Notes under the pieces: model-generated | The model's input: only the letters and a program-made list of their open reading frames with translations | Database searches by the model: none | Told to the model about the DNA's origin: nothing | From: Bacteroidota bacterium | Lineage (GTDB): Bacteria > Bacteroidota > Bacteroidia > Chitinophagales > Chitinophagaceae | Assembly (NCBI GenBank): GCA_021824855.1 | Contig: JAKAJX010000141.1 | Location: forward strand, 1 to 5,924 | Reading direction: 5' to 3' | DNA: 5,924 bases | Made by a program: the position numbers and the translations under genes | Shown here: positions 5,566 through 5,924 of the stretch, one piece after another | Layout of the letters: each line of letters begins with the position of its first letter | Numbering within the stretch: position 1 is the first letter of the stretch

Positions 5566-5924
5566 TATTGGATTGGTTGATGATCATCAACTTTTCCTAA
5601 AATCACTTAGCTTAATGTTACAAAGTTTTAAAAACTATGAAGTAACTATTGAAGCTGAGAATGGTAAAGATCTTCAACAAAAAATAAATAGCAGCCATAA
5701 AAAACCCGATATGATTTTGTTAGATGTAAATATGCCCATTATGAATGGCATTGAAACTGCAACTTGGCTTCAGCAACAATATCCTACAATTAAAAAAATA
5801 GCTTTAAGCATGAACGATGATGATAAAACAATTATTGGTATGATTAAAGCCGGATGCTGTGGTTATTTATTAAAAGATACACATCCTACAGAATTTGAAA
5901 AAGCATTAACTGAAATTTATACCA
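5555..5924 (+). CDS. Response regulator, NarL/LuxR type, 5' part (cut by window end)
   Basis: Starts at ATG 5555 inside the kinase 3' end and remains open to the window edge, giving 123 residues that cover a complete receiver domain. Acidic pocket residues are Asp9 and Asp10 (LVDDHQLF), the phosphoacceptor is Asp57 (ILLDVNMPIMNG), the switch hydroxyl is Ser85 (IALSMNDD) and the conserved lysine is Lys107 (GYLLKDT). LVDDHQLF and the GCCGYLLKDT segment are typical of the NarL/FixJ class, so a C-terminal LuxR-type helix-turn-helix DNA-binding domain is expected just beyond the window but is not visible. It is the presumed target of the adjacent HisKA_3 kinase and a candidate regulator of its own operon or of the divergent envelope genes. 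Confidence 0.93.
   Translation, partial: MKINIGLVDDHQLFLKSLSLMLQSFKNYEVTIEAENGKDLQQKINSSHKKPDMILLDVNMPIMNGIETATWLQQQYPTIKKIALSMNDDDKTIIGMIKAGCCGYLLKDTHPTEFEKALTEIYT

Overview
The window looks like a chromosomal segment from an AT-rich member of the Bacteroidota, probably near the Chitinophagaceae/Sphingobacteriia. This is inferred from several signs: a PorT-like outer-membrane beta-barrel gene, a secreted protein with SprB-like modules, start codons with no Shine-Dalgarno sequence but A-rich leaders, and promoter boxes resembling the Bacteroidota TTTG / TANNTTTG consensus. No mobile element, tRNA, rRNA or CRISPR array was seen.

Left part (1-3090): the 3' end of an uncharacterised Bacteroidota protein on the plus strand (to 563) converges on a two-gene minus-strand block. 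That block is a predicted outer-membrane barrel protein (2473-3090), followed by a 591-residue secreted protein with Ig/SprB-like repeats and a proline-rich tail (604-2379). Each minus-strand gene has the same octamer, TATCTTTA, about 46-49 bases upstream of its start.

Middle (3091-3626): a 536-base intergenic region between divergent transcription units, with more structure than expected. It holds two diverged copies of a 24-base dyad/hairpin exactly 230 bases apart. They share the core TATAGAAATA, and two of their base pairs differ by compensatory changes. Each copy is followed about 40 bases later by an ATG opening a very short frame with a basic start. There is also a terminator-like hairpin and, just before the next operon, a good Bacteroidota-type promoter whose -7 box lies inside a perfect 16-base palindrome.

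Right part (3627-5924): a compact plus-strand operon of a small cysteine-containing cytoplasmic protein, a seven-helix membrane protein, a HisKA_3-type histidine kinase with one membrane anchor and no sensor domain, and a NarL/LuxR-type response regulator cut by the window end. The last three genes overlap by 25 and 11 bases. The inferred logic is a split sensory system: the seven-helix protein, and perhaps the small protein, supply the input that the minimal kinase lacks, and the kinase phosphorylates the regulator. This operon, with its palindromic operator candidate and the twin dyads between it and the divergent envelope genes, is the most interesting part of the window.
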